64,000 nucleotides of DNA, taken from assembly GCA_964644695.1 (NCBI GenBank), contig CAZXWN010000001.1:728629-792628 (forward strand). Direction: 5' to 3'. Of the stretch, positions 44,762-53,496 are shown piece by piece. The notes beneath the pieces are model-generated. The model ran no database searches and was not told the DNA's origin. It saw only the letters and a list, made by a program, of their open reading frames with translations. Position 1 is the first letter of the stretch; the number at the start of each line of letters is the position of its first letter. Both the position numbers and the translations under genes were made by a program. The DNA is from CAZXWN01 sp964644695 [NCBI: uncultured bacterium]. GTDB taxonomy: Bacteria > UBP4 > UBA4092.

Positions 44762-46738
44762 ATGGAATGCCATCAGCCCAAAACCAGTCATGCACCATCT
44801 TCCGAAGGGATTATCCTTATCGGCAATCCCAATGTAGGGAAGAGTGTGATTTTCGGGCATTTGACTGGGAATTATGCTACCGTCTCCAACTATCCGGGAA
44901 CGACAGTGGATTATACGGTGGGCACATGCCATATTGGAAATAAACACCGGGAAGTCATAGATACTCCCGGCACCTACAGTCTTATTCCAAAGTCTGAAGA
45001 CGAAAAAGTCGCTCGGGATGTTTTATTATCACGAAATCCCTACTGTGTCATTCAAGTAGGTGATGCTAAGAATCCCCGAAGAACTTTGGATCTGACATTG
45101 CAATTATTGGAAACGGGCTTACCCATGATTCTGGTCCTCAATATGATTGATGAGGCCCAAGAACGTGGAATAACCCCGAATGCAAAGAAACTCAGCGATA
45201 TTCTGGGTATCCCGGTTATCACCACCTCCGCAATTACGGGGATGGGTATCCCGGCCCTGAAAAAAGCTCTTCATCAAGTAAATCCACCCAACATCAAAAC
45301 AGAATATTCTCCGGCGGTTGAAACCCTTTTATTTGAAATTGAATCACGGCTCCCTGAAGACCTTGGTGAAAAAAGATCCATCGCAACCATGTTGATGTGT
45401 GGGGATGAATCGGTACATGAGGTCTTCCCTGATATTTTAGACAATGAAAGTTCTCTCCAGATTCGAAAAACTCTTCAACAACATCAATCTCGTTTTTCTA
45501 AACCTATTCATGCAATTCTGGTCGAGGAACGATTATCGCAGGCGGATTGTATTATTAACTTGACATGGACTTTTCAAGAACAGGTTAAATCCCCATGGCG
45601 TGAGAAACTCAGCCGCTTATCCACCCACCCCTTTTGGGGTCTTCTTGGAGCTCTGGGCGTCCTTTATTTGATGTACCTGTTTGTCGGGCAGTTTGCCGCT
45701 GGCACCGTGGTAGGATTCCTGGAAAACAATCTTTTTGGACAACATATCAATCCATTTGTTTCCCATTGGGCTCAACGACTCATCCCATGGACACTCGGTC
45801 AGGACCTGCTGATTGGGGAGTACGGAGTCTTTACCATGGCACTCACTTATGCTTTGGCACTGATTCTCCCCATCGTCACCGCATTCTTCCTCTTCTTTGG
45901 GATCCTCGAGGATACCGGTTATCTCCCGCGTCTCGCCGTCGTCATGGACCGTTTCTTCCGCACTATGGGGCTCAACGGAAAGGCTGTACTTCCTATGATC
46001 TTAGGGCTGGGTTGCGATACCATGGCCACCCTCACGACTCGCATTCTCGAATCGAAAAAAGAACGATTGCTTACCACCCTGCTCCTGACTCTCGCAGTTC
46101 CCTGTTCGGCTCAGCTGGGTGTCATCATGGGTATGCTTGGTAACCTCTCCCTTTATGCAACGTTAATCTGGCTGGGATTTGTCCTTGGCTCTATGTTAGG
46201 CGTTGGATACCTCGCCAGTCGTGTTTTGCCTGGCGATAAGTCCCCCTTCGTTTTAGAAATCCCTCCCTTTCGTATCCCCAGCGTAAAGAATTTGGGCATA
46301 AAAACAATTGCACGTCTTGAATGGTATATCAAGGAAGCAGTTCCTATGTTTGTGGTCGCTACGCTTTTCTTATTTGTTTTGGACAAGACAGGAATCCTTA
46401 CCATGATTGAACGGTGGGGAGAACCCATCGTCGTCTATTTATTAGGCTTGCCCAAAGAAGCCTCCGAGGCATTTCTTATTGGATTTCTGCGAAGAGACTA
46501 CGGAGCGGCAGAGCTATATAATCTTGGACAAAAGAATCTATTATCGCCGGTTCAAGTAGTCGTCTCCCTGGTTACGATGACGTTATTTGTTCCCTGCTTC
46601 GCTCAATTTCTGGTTAATATAAAAGAACGGGGCCTGAAATCTGCAATCGTTATCAGTATCTTTGTTTTTGGATTTGCGTTCGCAGCAGGTGGGTTATTAA
46701 ACTTTATATTGAAGATGTTTCCGGTACCCTTAGGATGA
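44762..46738 (+). CDS. feoB: Ferrous iron transport protein B
   Basis: 658 residues. The N-terminal G-protein domain has G1 GNPNVGKS (21-28), G2 YPGTTVDYTVG, G3 DTPGTYSL and G4 NMIDEAQERG (NxxD). The NFeoB helical domain follows. The membrane domain with the Gate motifs includes LGLGCDTMATLTTRILESKKERLL and FLIGFLRRDYGAAELYN. It takes up Fe(II) under anoxic conditions. It is a little shorter than E. coli FeoB (773). The next gene overlaps by four bases, and the operon has an FNR-type promoter. Confidence 0.97.
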   Translation: MECHQPKTSHAPSSEGIILIGNPNVGKSVIFGHLTGNYATVSNYPGTTVDYTVGTCHIGNKHREVIDTPGTYSLIPKSEDEKVARDVLLSRNPYCVIQVGDAKNPRRTLDLTLQLLETGLPMILVLNMIDEAQERGITPNAKKLSDILGIPVITTSAITGMGIPALKKALHQVNPPNIKTEYSPAVETLLFEIESRLPEDLGEKRSIATMLMCGDESVHEVFPDILDNESSLQIRKTLQQHQSRFSKPIHAILVEERLSQADCIINLTWTFQEQVKSPWREKLSRLSTHPFWGLLGALGVLYLMYLFVGQFAAGTVVGFLENNLFGQHINPFVSHWAQRLIPWTLGQDLLIGEYGVFTMALTYALALILPIVTAFFLFFGILEDTGYLPRLAVVMDRFFRTMGLNGKAVLPMILGLGCDTMATLTTRILESKKERLLTTLLLTLAVPCSAQLGVIMGMLGNLSLYATLIWLGFVLGSMLGVGYLASRVLPGDKSPFVLEIPPFRIPSVKNLGIKTIARLEWYIKEAVPMFVVATLFLFVLDKTGILTMIERWGEPIVVYLLGLPKEASEAFLIGFLRRDYGAAELYNLGQKNLLSPVQVVVSLVTMTLFVPCFAQFLVNIKERGLKSAIVISIFVFGFAFAAGGLLNFILKMFPVPLG

Positions 46739-46944
46739 AAACCAAGAAACAACAATGTCCACTTTGTGGCCACAAGTTTTTAATAACGGATGCCAAGCAG
46801 GCCTGTATTTCATGCCCTTTGAATCAGGGGTGTACCGTTTATTGTTGTCCCAACTGCCATCACCAGTTTTTGTTAGAATCGAAAGTAGTCAATCTCTATA
46901 ACAAAATCAAAAACAGTATAATGAGACATCATGAAAACAAGTGA
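46735..46944 (+). CDS. Small Cys-rich protein between feoB and the DtxR regulator
   Basis: 69 residues overlapping the feoB stop codon (ATGA). It has CPLCGHKF and CISCPLNQGCTVYCCPNCHHQF: nine Cys in a compact pattern of CxxC pairs, most likely a zinc ribbon or an iron/zinc knuckle. Small proteins of this CPLCG...CPNC pattern occur beside feoB in other anaerobes as far as I recall. There is no membrane helix. Role inferred: accessory to FeoB or iron sensing. It overlaps the regulator gene by 14 bp. Confidence 0.82.
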   Translation: MKTKKQQCPLCGHKFLITDAKQACISCPLNQGCTVYCCPNCHHQFLLESKVVNLYNKIKNSIMRHHENK

Positions 46945-47647
46945 TAAAACTCGACTCACCGATGTATTAGAAACCTACTCGACGCCCGGAAATCCCGTAG
47001 ATTATCGGACCGACCACGGATTACGACTTATCTGGCATCAAATCGAAAACAATAATGTTTCGGTATCGTCTACGAGAAGCCTGTTATCAGAAAAGATTGA
47101 TTCCACAATACTAGATGATTTAGCAAGGGATGGGCTGATTGAGATCAGTGGCGATACATTGAACTTGAGTAAATATGGTCATGCTATTGCAAAAGATATC
47201 GTTCGGAGGAAACGGCTGGCAGAACGGCTTCTGCATGATGTGTTGAATGTTGCATTTAAGGAAGTGGAAAGCCAGGCCAACGAGTTTGAACATATCCTGG
47301 ATAAGAATGTCGAAGAATCTATTTGCACCCTGTTAGGACACCCCCGTGAATGTCCTCACGGGTATCCAATACCTCCCGGCGAATGCTGTCTGGAAAAAGA
47401 ATCTGAATTACACAGTATAGTTTCGTCGCTGGACCAATTCAGTCCTGGAGAGTGTGGAAAAGTGGCGTATATCCTGACTCGAGACCATCCGTTACTCCAT
47501 AAGTTAATGTCTTTAGGAATTGTGCCGGGGACCGCCATTCATGTCCATCAAGTATCTCCTTCTTTCATTATCAAGGTGGAGGAGACTCAACTCGCTCTTG
47601 AAAAAGAAGTGGCGGGACAAATATATCTCCGGAGAATCCAAGAATAA
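46931..47647 (+). CDS. DtxR/MntR-family iron-dependent regulator fused to a FeoA-like domain
   Basis: 238 residues. The N-terminal winged-helix DNA-binding part is diverged (LDDLARDGLIEISGDTLNLS), and the dimerisation/metal domain has the DtxR signature EFEHILDKNVEESI ... LGHPRECPHGYPIP. The C-terminal ~75 residues form a FeoA/SH3-like domain (VAYILTRDHPLLHKLMSLGIVPGTAIHVHQ), common in full-length DtxR. It probably senses Fe(II) or Mn(II) and represses this operon, in which it is the third gene. Its own start overlaps the Cys-rich gene. Confidence 0.87.
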   Translation: MKTSDKTRLTDVLETYSTPGNPVDYRTDHGLRLIWHQIENNNVSVSSTRSLLSEKIDSTILDDLARDGLIEISGDTLNLSKYGHAIAKDIVRRKRLAERLLHDVLNVAFKEVESQANEFEHILDKNVEESICTLLGHPRECPHGYPIPPGECCLEKESELHSIVSSLDQFSPGECGKVAYILTRDHPLLHKLMSLGIVPGTAIHVHQVSPSFIIKVEETQLALEKEVAGQIYLRRIQE

Positions 47648-47683
47648 GATAGAGACTCTCACCACAACAGACTCAATTTCCCT

Positions 47684-47689
47684 TATAAT
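47684..47689 (+). promoter_or_regulatory. Putative -10 box upstream of the GH20 gene
   Basis: A perfect TATAAT, 43 bp before the hexosaminidase start and 37 bp after the regulator's stop. The -35 is poor. Confidence 0.38.
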
Positions 47690-47731
47690 TTTAATCATTG
47701 ATTAATTTGACTTAGGGAAGGGTTTCACCTC

Positions 47732-50161
47732 ATGAAACGGGTATTATTAATCGCACTGCTGTTTTGTTTAATATCTTCTGTATTTGCATCAGATTTGACG
47801 TTAGTTCCTCAGCCCAGAGAAATATCTCAACAAAAGGGACAAATCAAACTCAGTTCACAGTGGACCATTCTTACCACAGGACTCGATCAAGATGACTTAT
47901 ATGCCGCCGGTTTGATTCAAGAGGAAATAAAGAAGGACCTGGGCATCACCATTTCTTTTGAGTCCAATCTTGAAAGGAAGAAAACCATTCAATTAAAGCA
48001 CCTGAACCTGAAAGGTGATGAACCGTCCTTATTCCAAACTCAAGGATATAAGATTCAAGTCAATAAAAATACCATTCTGATTGAAGCATCCACCGCACAG
48101 GGCCGTTATTATGGTGCACAAACCCTTCGACAATTAGTTCGAACCTCCACAAAAGGCACCCTGCCACTTCTATCTATTACCGACTACCCTTCACTAGAGA
48201 TTCGTGGTGTATCTGACGATGTCAGCCGTGGCCAAATATCCACTGTCGAAGACTTCAAGGAAATCATTCGAGAACTGGCCTACTACAAAAAGAACATCTA
48301 TATGCCCTATATCGAAGATTCTTTTGAGTTCAAGACTGATCCAATTATCGGGCGAGCCCGTGGGCATATAACCCAAAAAGAAATGGCCATGATGCAGGAA
48401 GAAGCGAAAAGAAATCATATATACTTGAGCCCCGTATTTGAATCCCTTGGACATCAGGATCGCCTTTTGAGCCTGCCTCAAAATAGACAGTATGCCGAAG
48501 TAACCGCTCTCGACAAAGCACCATGGTCCTTCTCTCCAGTAAATCCAAAAGCATTTAATTTCGTCACTCAATTAATTGATGATATGGCGGAGGCTACTCC
48601 TAATCCCTACTTCCACATTGGAGGAGACGAGTCTTTCGATATTGGAGAGGGAACCAGTAAGGAATTAGTTGATAGTATCGGCATTGGCAAGGTTCACGCA
48701 CGCTATTTTAACAAGGTCATTGATTACCTTGGAAAGAAACATAACCGCCAGGTTATGCTTTATGGAGATATGCTCCTGCGTCATCCGGAAGCATTGGAGG
48801 AGATGAGCCGGGACTGTATTATCGTAGATTGGCATTATTATCCTCAATCAGAATACACAACTCTTCGAGTCTTCAAAGAAAATGGATTTAAAAAAGTCGT
48901 TGCATGCCCTGCCGTCTGGGGCTTTGCAAACTTCTATCCCAATCTGGTATTTGCTTTTGCCAACATATCTACCTTTACCGAAGAAGCCCGAAAGTATGAT
49001 ACTTTGGGCTCTATCGTTTCCTCATGGAGCGATGACGGTGCCGAAAATCTTCGTGAAAACAATATCGTTGCGTATGCCTATTCTGCCGCCTGCGCATGGG
49101 AACCCAAGAGTCCTAATCCGGATGAATATTTGAATCGGTATGTTCCCGTTAGATACGGTATAAAATCTCCGAATTTAGTTCGTGCTGAGAAATACCTGGG
49201 AACAGTGAATTTTCCTGATACAGCGTATTCAGCACGAATCTTCCACTTGGAACCCAAAATCAACATTGCCACGGATACCTCGATTGTTTTGATGAAGCAA
49301 TTTAAAAGTAATATGCTGGATGTCCAAAAAACCGTTGCAGAATATAGGGGGAAACTACCCTACCATTCTGACCATCTGGATGTCATGAATCATATCGCCA
49401 AAAGATTTATTTACCTGGCAGATGCGCAACTCGGATTAGACACAATCGCCCGTCAAATGGATTTCAAACCTATAGCCAGCCTGGACACTGCCACACAGCA
49501 GGATATTCAGAATAGATTGACGGGATTACGAAATGAGCTGGCGGAGATTTGTGGAGAATACCCTGGACTCTGGCTCAGACGAAACAAAGCACCCGGACTT
49601 TTATACCACATCAATCGCCTGACAACTGAGTTATCACAACTTCAAAAATTTATTCAGAACTGCCAGACGAAAGATTTGATACCTTCACCTCCATTAAAAG
49701 GGACTTGGATGTGGTATCCAGAAACGGATAAGGAAATGAAAACCACAATGGTGAATGTCTGGTTTGCCCGTGAAATCAATTTGAAGGGACAACCGGTGGA
49801 AGCTCATCTACGGTTCTGGGCAGATGATAATGCTATTTTCTTCATCAATGGAGTGAAAGCCTTGTCGGCCTCATACAGAGAAGATTCCTTCCATGCTGAA
49901 GTGGGCAGCCGACTTAAAAAGGGTTCCAATATCTTAGGAATTTCTGCTGTAAATAATTGGGGAGTCGCCGCACTGGTATTTGAACTTGAAGTAACCTATG
50001 CGGACGGTTCAAAAGAATTTTTCACGGCTGACAACCAGTGGAAATCCCGTGCAGATGAAATTCCTGGATGGAATAAAACCGCACCCACAGGTGAAGGATG
50101 GCTTGATGCCTGGTTACTGGGCAGTGGCACCTTAAAAGGGTATGAATTCCTTCGGTGGTAA
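47732..50161 (+). CDS. Secreted GH20 beta-N-acetylhexosaminidase
   Basis: 809 residues. The signal peptide (MKRVLLIALLFCLISSVFA) is followed by the GH20b domain (~20-150), then the catalytic TIM barrel with the catalytic pair Asp299-Glu300 in HIGGDESFD, as needed for substrate-assisted hydrolysis. A helical region (~500-650) and a C-terminal galactose-binding-like beta domain (~660-800; HLRFWADDNAIFFINGVKAL) complete it. It removes terminal N-acetylhexosamines from chitin-, peptidoglycan- or glycan-derived chains outside the cytoplasm. AGGGAAGGG precedes the start. The next palindromic element follows the stop after 38 bp. Confidence 0.92.
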   Translation: MKRVLLIALLFCLISSVFASDLTLVPQPREISQQKGQIKLSSQWTILTTGLDQDDLYAAGLIQEEIKKDLGITISFESNLERKKTIQLKHLNLKGDEPSLFQTQGYKIQVNKNTILIEASTAQGRYYGAQTLRQLVRTSTKGTLPLLSITDYPSLEIRGVSDDVSRGQISTVEDFKEIIRELAYYKKNIYMPYIEDSFEFKTDPIIGRARGHITQKEMAMMQEEAKRNHIYLSPVFESLGHQDRLLSLPQNRQYAEVTALDKAPWSFSPVNPKAFNFVTQLIDDMAEATPNPYFHIGGDESFDIGEGTSKELVDSIGIGKVHARYFNKVIDYLGKKHNRQVMLYGDMLLRHPEALEEMSRDCIIVDWHYYPQSEYTTLRVFKENGFKKVVACPAVWGFANFYPNLVFAFANISTFTEEARKYDTLGSIVSSWSDDGAENLRENNIVAYAYSAACAWEPKSPNPDEYLNRYVPVRYGIKSPNLVRAEKYLGTVNFPDTAYSARIFHLEPKINIATDTSIVLMKQFKSNMLDVQKTVAEYRGKLPYHSDHLDVMNHIAKRFIYLADAQLGLDTIARQMDFKPIASLDTATQQDIQNRLTGLRNELAEICGEYPGLWLRRNKAPGLLYHINRLTTELSQLQKFIQNCQTKDLIPSPPLKGTWMWYPETDKEMKTTMVNVWFAREINLKGQPVEAHLRFWADDNAIFFINGVKALSASYREDSFHAEVGSRLKKGSNILGISAVNNWGVAALVFELEVTYADGSKEFFTADNQWKSRADEIPGWNKTAPTGEGWLDAWLLGSGTLKGYEFLRW

Positions 50162-50199
50162 ACACCCGAAGTACCTCTCAAATAAACTAAAATCATTAA

Positions 50200-50244
50200 C
50201 AAAGAATCCACGGACTTGTTCGGAACAGCTCCGTGGATTCTTCG
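50200..50244. repeat. Dispersed 45-bp palindromic element, copy 4
   Basis: Left arm CAAAGAATCCACGGACTTG; right arm ends AGCTCCGTGGATTCTTCG; centre G. The inner stem GTTC/GAAC differs from GCTC/GAGC in copies 1, 2 and 5 yet still pairs, a compensatory change. It lies between two genes on the same strand. Confidence 0.88.
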
Positions 50245-50282
50245 TTTATACTAATCTTCATAGTTAACCTGATATCACTACA

Positions 50283-50312
50283 CTGACACCGGGTATGGGT
50301 TCGATTTATACT
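50283..50312 (+). promoter_or_regulatory. Putative sigma-70-type promoter
   Basis: CTGACA (50283-50288), 18-bp spacer, TATACT (50307-50312), 20 bp before the start of the thioredoxin-fold gene. Both boxes match five of six positions. Confidence 0.48.
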
Positions 50313-50332
50313 GATAATTAGAGAGGTTAATC

Positions 50333-51403
50333 ATGTCTGCTTTAACCAAAATCTATCTAACCATCGGGGTAATTCTCATGAATACACTTTCCTCATATGC
50401 AGCGGTTCATGCTCCAGAATTTCCACCTAACCATATCTGGATAAACAGTCCTCCGATGACTATGGCTCAGCTCAAAGGAAAAGTTGTCCTGATAGATATA
50501 TGGGACTATACCTGTGTAAATTGTATTCGAACCCTCCCCTACATTCAGGAATGGCATCGCCGGTATGCTCCTTATGGATTCACTGTTATAGGTGTACACA
50601 CTCCCGAATTTGATTTTGCCCGACAAAAAGACAATGTCGCCACTGCGGTCAAATCATTCAAACTGACCTACCCCATCGTTTTGGATAATGAGTATAAAAT
50701 CTGGGACTCGTATGCGAATCGTTATTGGCCTCGAAAATATCTCATTAACCAGGATGGAATCATCGTCTTTGACCATGCTGGGGAAGGCGGATATATCGAG
50801 ACCGAGAAAAAGATTCAAGAACTCCTCAAGAAGAATCAACCGGGATTGAAATTTCCGGCACCCTATATCCACCCCGGGCCACCCGAATCTGGGGGCTTAT
50901 GTTATCCCACAACACCTGAAACGTATGCCGGATATTTACGAGGGAAACTGGTTAATCCGGGTGGATATCAGGCTGGCAAAGTGGCTGCATATACTGACCC
51001 CAAGGGATATACACCTTATGGACATCTCTACCTCCAGGGAACATGGGAAAGCCATGCAGAAGGGTTAAGACATGGAAGAAAATCAAATTTAACAGAAGAC
51101 TATGTTGCCCTGCCCTATCGAGCTATTTCAGTCAATGCTGTTATCAAGCCGGCTCGTGAAAAACCCTATCGTGTGTATGTACGACAAGACGACCAATGGG
51201 TATTGAAAGAGGACCGCGGGAAGGATTTGAGGGTAGATGAAAAAGGAAGAACTTATCTGTTGATTGAAGACTCTCGGATGTATCAAATCATTAAGAACAA
51301 ATCGTATGGACAGTATGTATTGAAGTTATCCAGTGATTCAGAATCTTTTGATTTATATGCTTTCACCTTTGGCTCATGCTTAATATCTGATGGAAAGCCA
51401 TAA
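50333..51403 (+). CDS. Exported thioredoxin-fold protein (DipZ/TlpA-like)
   Basis: 356 residues. A short N-terminal signal/anchor (IYLTIGVILMNTLSSYAAV) precedes a TlpA/DsbE-like thioredoxin domain (~25-175) with the redox pair Cys61-x2-Cys64 in WDYTCVNCIRTLPYI. The remaining ~180 residues (LYLQGTWESHAEGLRHG ... SFDLYAFTFGSC) match the pattern of the DipZ C-terminal carbohydrate-binding-like beta domain found after such thioredoxin domains. The CcdA-like membrane part of true DipZ is not encoded here. It probably reduces or forms disulfides in envelope proteins. Confidence 0.86.
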   Translation: MSALTKIYLTIGVILMNTLSSYAAVHAPEFPPNHIWINSPPMTMAQLKGKVVLIDIWDYTCVNCIRTLPYIQEWHRRYAPYGFTVIGVHTPEFDFARQKDNVATAVKSFKLTYPIVLDNEYKIWDSYANRYWPRKYLINQDGIIVFDHAGEGGYIETEKKIQELLKKNQPGLKFPAPYIHPGPPESGGLCYPTTPETYAGYLRGKLVNPGGYQAGKVAAYTDPKGYTPYGHLYLQGTWESHAEGLRHGRKSNLTEDYVALPYRAISVNAVIKPAREKPYRVYVRQDDQWVLKEDRGKDLRVDEKGRTYLLIEDSRMYQIIKNKSYGQYVLKLSSDSESFDLYAFTFGSCLISDGKP

Positions 51404-51413
51404 TCACCGGGAA

Positions 51414-53411
51414 TTAAGGGGTGGCGGTTATTGTGGTATCAGAAGATACCGGAGAACTCTCCAGATGGAGATGAAGAATCTTCTTAACCGACCTGATGAT
51501 TTTGGCACTATCCAAACTCCGGTGGTCAGTACGGAATATGACATTTTCTGATTCCACATTTTCTTGATGAGAACTACTGTAAGGGACATACCCATCCGTT
51601 CCTTTGGATAATACGGTTTGGTTATAAGTTCCATCAGGAAGAAGAACTCCTTTTTCTTTCCGTAAGTCGGCAATAATGGAATGGTACTTCACTTCAGGAT
51701 TTCTTTTCATTAAATCTAATTCCGTGAGAATTATATTATTGGGGGATAAAGACGCCACGCTGGATGTCATATTGGGGGATTGAATTTTATATTTAAGTAT
51801 GTCGGGATTTTTAGTAAAAATATCATTATACACATCGACCAGTTCACCGGGTAACTTAATCAGAGCAATAGCCAGTCTTCCAATAAACTCCACACTGGCC
51901 TTACTTCCTCGATGCGGGGTACAAATATAAACCACTCTTTTAACTTCCGGGAGAGGCTCATATACGAAGACTTCTTTAATCAACTCCCTGTCTTTGGGTT
52001 TAGCATCAATATCCTCAATCGGCTTGGTCATAAAACTGTTCCAGAATTCTTCTCCACCCGAAGATGTGGTCATCCTTTTTGAAAGTAAACCTCCCATACT
52101 GTGTCCCACCAAAACCATTTGGTCGAACGAAGGATCTTTCTTCTCAGGGTCAAAGGTGTTCCGGATTTCCGTTAACGAACTGTATAACTGGCTGGCAGAT
52201 AACAGATATGGATTCCCAGTGGGATATTGAAAGAACCAGAACTGGTAATGTTCCCGTAATACAGGATCACCCCTTAATTCGTTCACCATTTGCATCCAGG
52301 CCATGGGGCTGGATATTAAACCATGGATAAACACGACTGGGATTTTTTCCGGATCATAGGGCTCAAGCATATAAACGCCGGTTCGATGTTGGACCTTTTC
52401 TGCTTTAAGTAATCCCGAAAGACTGATACTGTCTATGGCAGGATTCCGAGAAAGAAAATAACCCAGCGGTGTGGTTAAGTCAGACTCCAGGGGGACACTT
52501 TGTCCGTTAATGGTAATCGTCTGGATCCGAAGTGGATTATACAATTCCATGACCATCGCCCCACGGCCTGTACGGTCAATCTGGCGATGACATAGACTGT
52601 CTTCAACCCGGAGAAAAGCCGTCGCCGAAAAACTGGGTGTTGAAGTAAAGTAATACTTCCGATGTGAATTAACCGGATTCGTTTTCCCATTTATATTTCC
52701 CTGAACAATAATGGGAACCCCTAATCCAAAGGTTCGATATTGATTAAAAAGCCCTTTTACCTCGTAGTCTGTTGCCAACTGATAACTGCCAAAATCTTCC
52801 TGGTTCCAGAGGAATCCATTTCGCTTGATTCGGACACTGACCTCCTGATCAATCAGGCTGATCGTAATACGGTCATCGCTTAAGGAACGGACAGAAGTCA
52901 TAGAAAATAATTTGGCGAGACCATAGTTATACAGATCACAGGACATTCTGAAACGAGGGTCATACGTATTAGGGAGGGGGCCTAACTCATCATCAAACAA
53001 ATAGAAATAACTGTACCGAACAGTACCCATATACAGATCAAAAGCACGGGCTTTATTTCTCTTCTCAAGCTGATTTGCAGTCAAATAGGAAAGTTCCGAT
53101 AATGCAAACAAAGTGCTTCGGTCACGGTCCTGACATACTTCCCGATCCAGACGCCGGAGAACATTGAGTGGGTCTTTCTGAAAATCTCTATCCAACCCTT
53201 TTTGTCGTAATACCTGAAGGGAGATCTGGCTGGGTTCTTTATCTAAAATTGCATTCTGCTGCCATTTCCGATATGAGAACTCCGAACTGACTTCATTAAT
53301 ACTCACTTTGATTTTCTTAGCTTCGGCGGACACAGAACAAAGAAGCAACATCACTGTTATAAACAGTGTCACAATCCCATATCGTGAATACAAATTCTTC
53401 ATCAGAGTCAT
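51414..53411 (-). CDS. Secreted alpha/beta hydrolase (lipase/PGAP1-like)
   Basis: 665 residues. A signal peptide (YGIVTLFITVMLLLCSVSAEA) precedes an N-terminal region of ~330 residues with no recognised family, rich in beta structure (VSVRIKRNGFLWNQEDFGSY). The hydrolase domain starts at PVVFIHGLISSPMAWMQ. The nucleophile is in VLVGHSMGGLLSK (Ser ~438), and a late HRSLDSAKIIRSV may give the catalytic His. The large N-terminal half makes it longer than typical lipases. It likely acts on lipids or esters in the periplasm or outside. Its start codon is near the preceding amidase terminator; ATG 53402 is also possible. Confidence 0.8.
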   Translation of the reverse strand: MTLMKNLYSRYGIVTLFITVMLLLCSVSAEAKKIKVSINEVSSEFSYRKWQQNAILDKEPSQISLQVLRQKGLDRDFQKDPLNVLRRLDREVCQDRDRSTLFALSELSYLTANQLEKRNKARAFDLYMGTVRYSYFYLFDDELGPLPNTYDPRFRMSCDLYNYGLAKLFSMTSVRSLSDDRITISLIDQEVSVRIKRNGFLWNQEDFGSYQLATDYEVKGLFNQYRTFGLGVPIIVQGNINGKTNPVNSHRKYYFTSTPSFSATAFLRVEDSLCHRQIDRTGRGAMVMELYNPLRIQTITINGQSVPLESDLTTPLGYFLSRNPAIDSISLSGLLKAEKVQHRTGVYMLEPYDPEKIPVVFIHGLISSPMAWMQMVNELRGDPVLREHYQFWFFQYPTGNPYLLSASQLYSSLTEIRNTFDPEKKDPSFDQMVLVGHSMGGLLSKRMTTSSGGEEFWNSFMTKPIEDIDAKPKDRELIKEVFVYEPLPEVKRVVYICTPHRGSKASVEFIGRLAIALIKLPGELVDVYNDIFTKNPDILKYKIQSPNMTSSVASLSPNNIILTELDLMKRNPEVKYHSIIADLRKEKGVLLPDGTYNQTVLSKGTDGYVPYSSSHQENVESENVIFRTDHRSLDSAKIIRSVKKILHLHLESSPVSSDTTITATP

Positions 53412-53442
53412 TTCATCGGAAAAGGTTATTATCCATTATAGT

Positions 53443-53476
53443 AAAAAAAACGGCCAGGGTTTTAATCCCGGCCGTT
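53443..53476 (-). terminator. Rho-independent terminator for the amidase gene
   Basis: Read on the minus strand: AACGGCCGGG, loop, CCCTGGCCGTT (one bulge), followed by TTTTTT. It lies between the amidase stop and the lipase-like gene start. Confidence 0.88.
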
Positions 53477-53496
53477 CTTATCAAAATCATTTCGGA

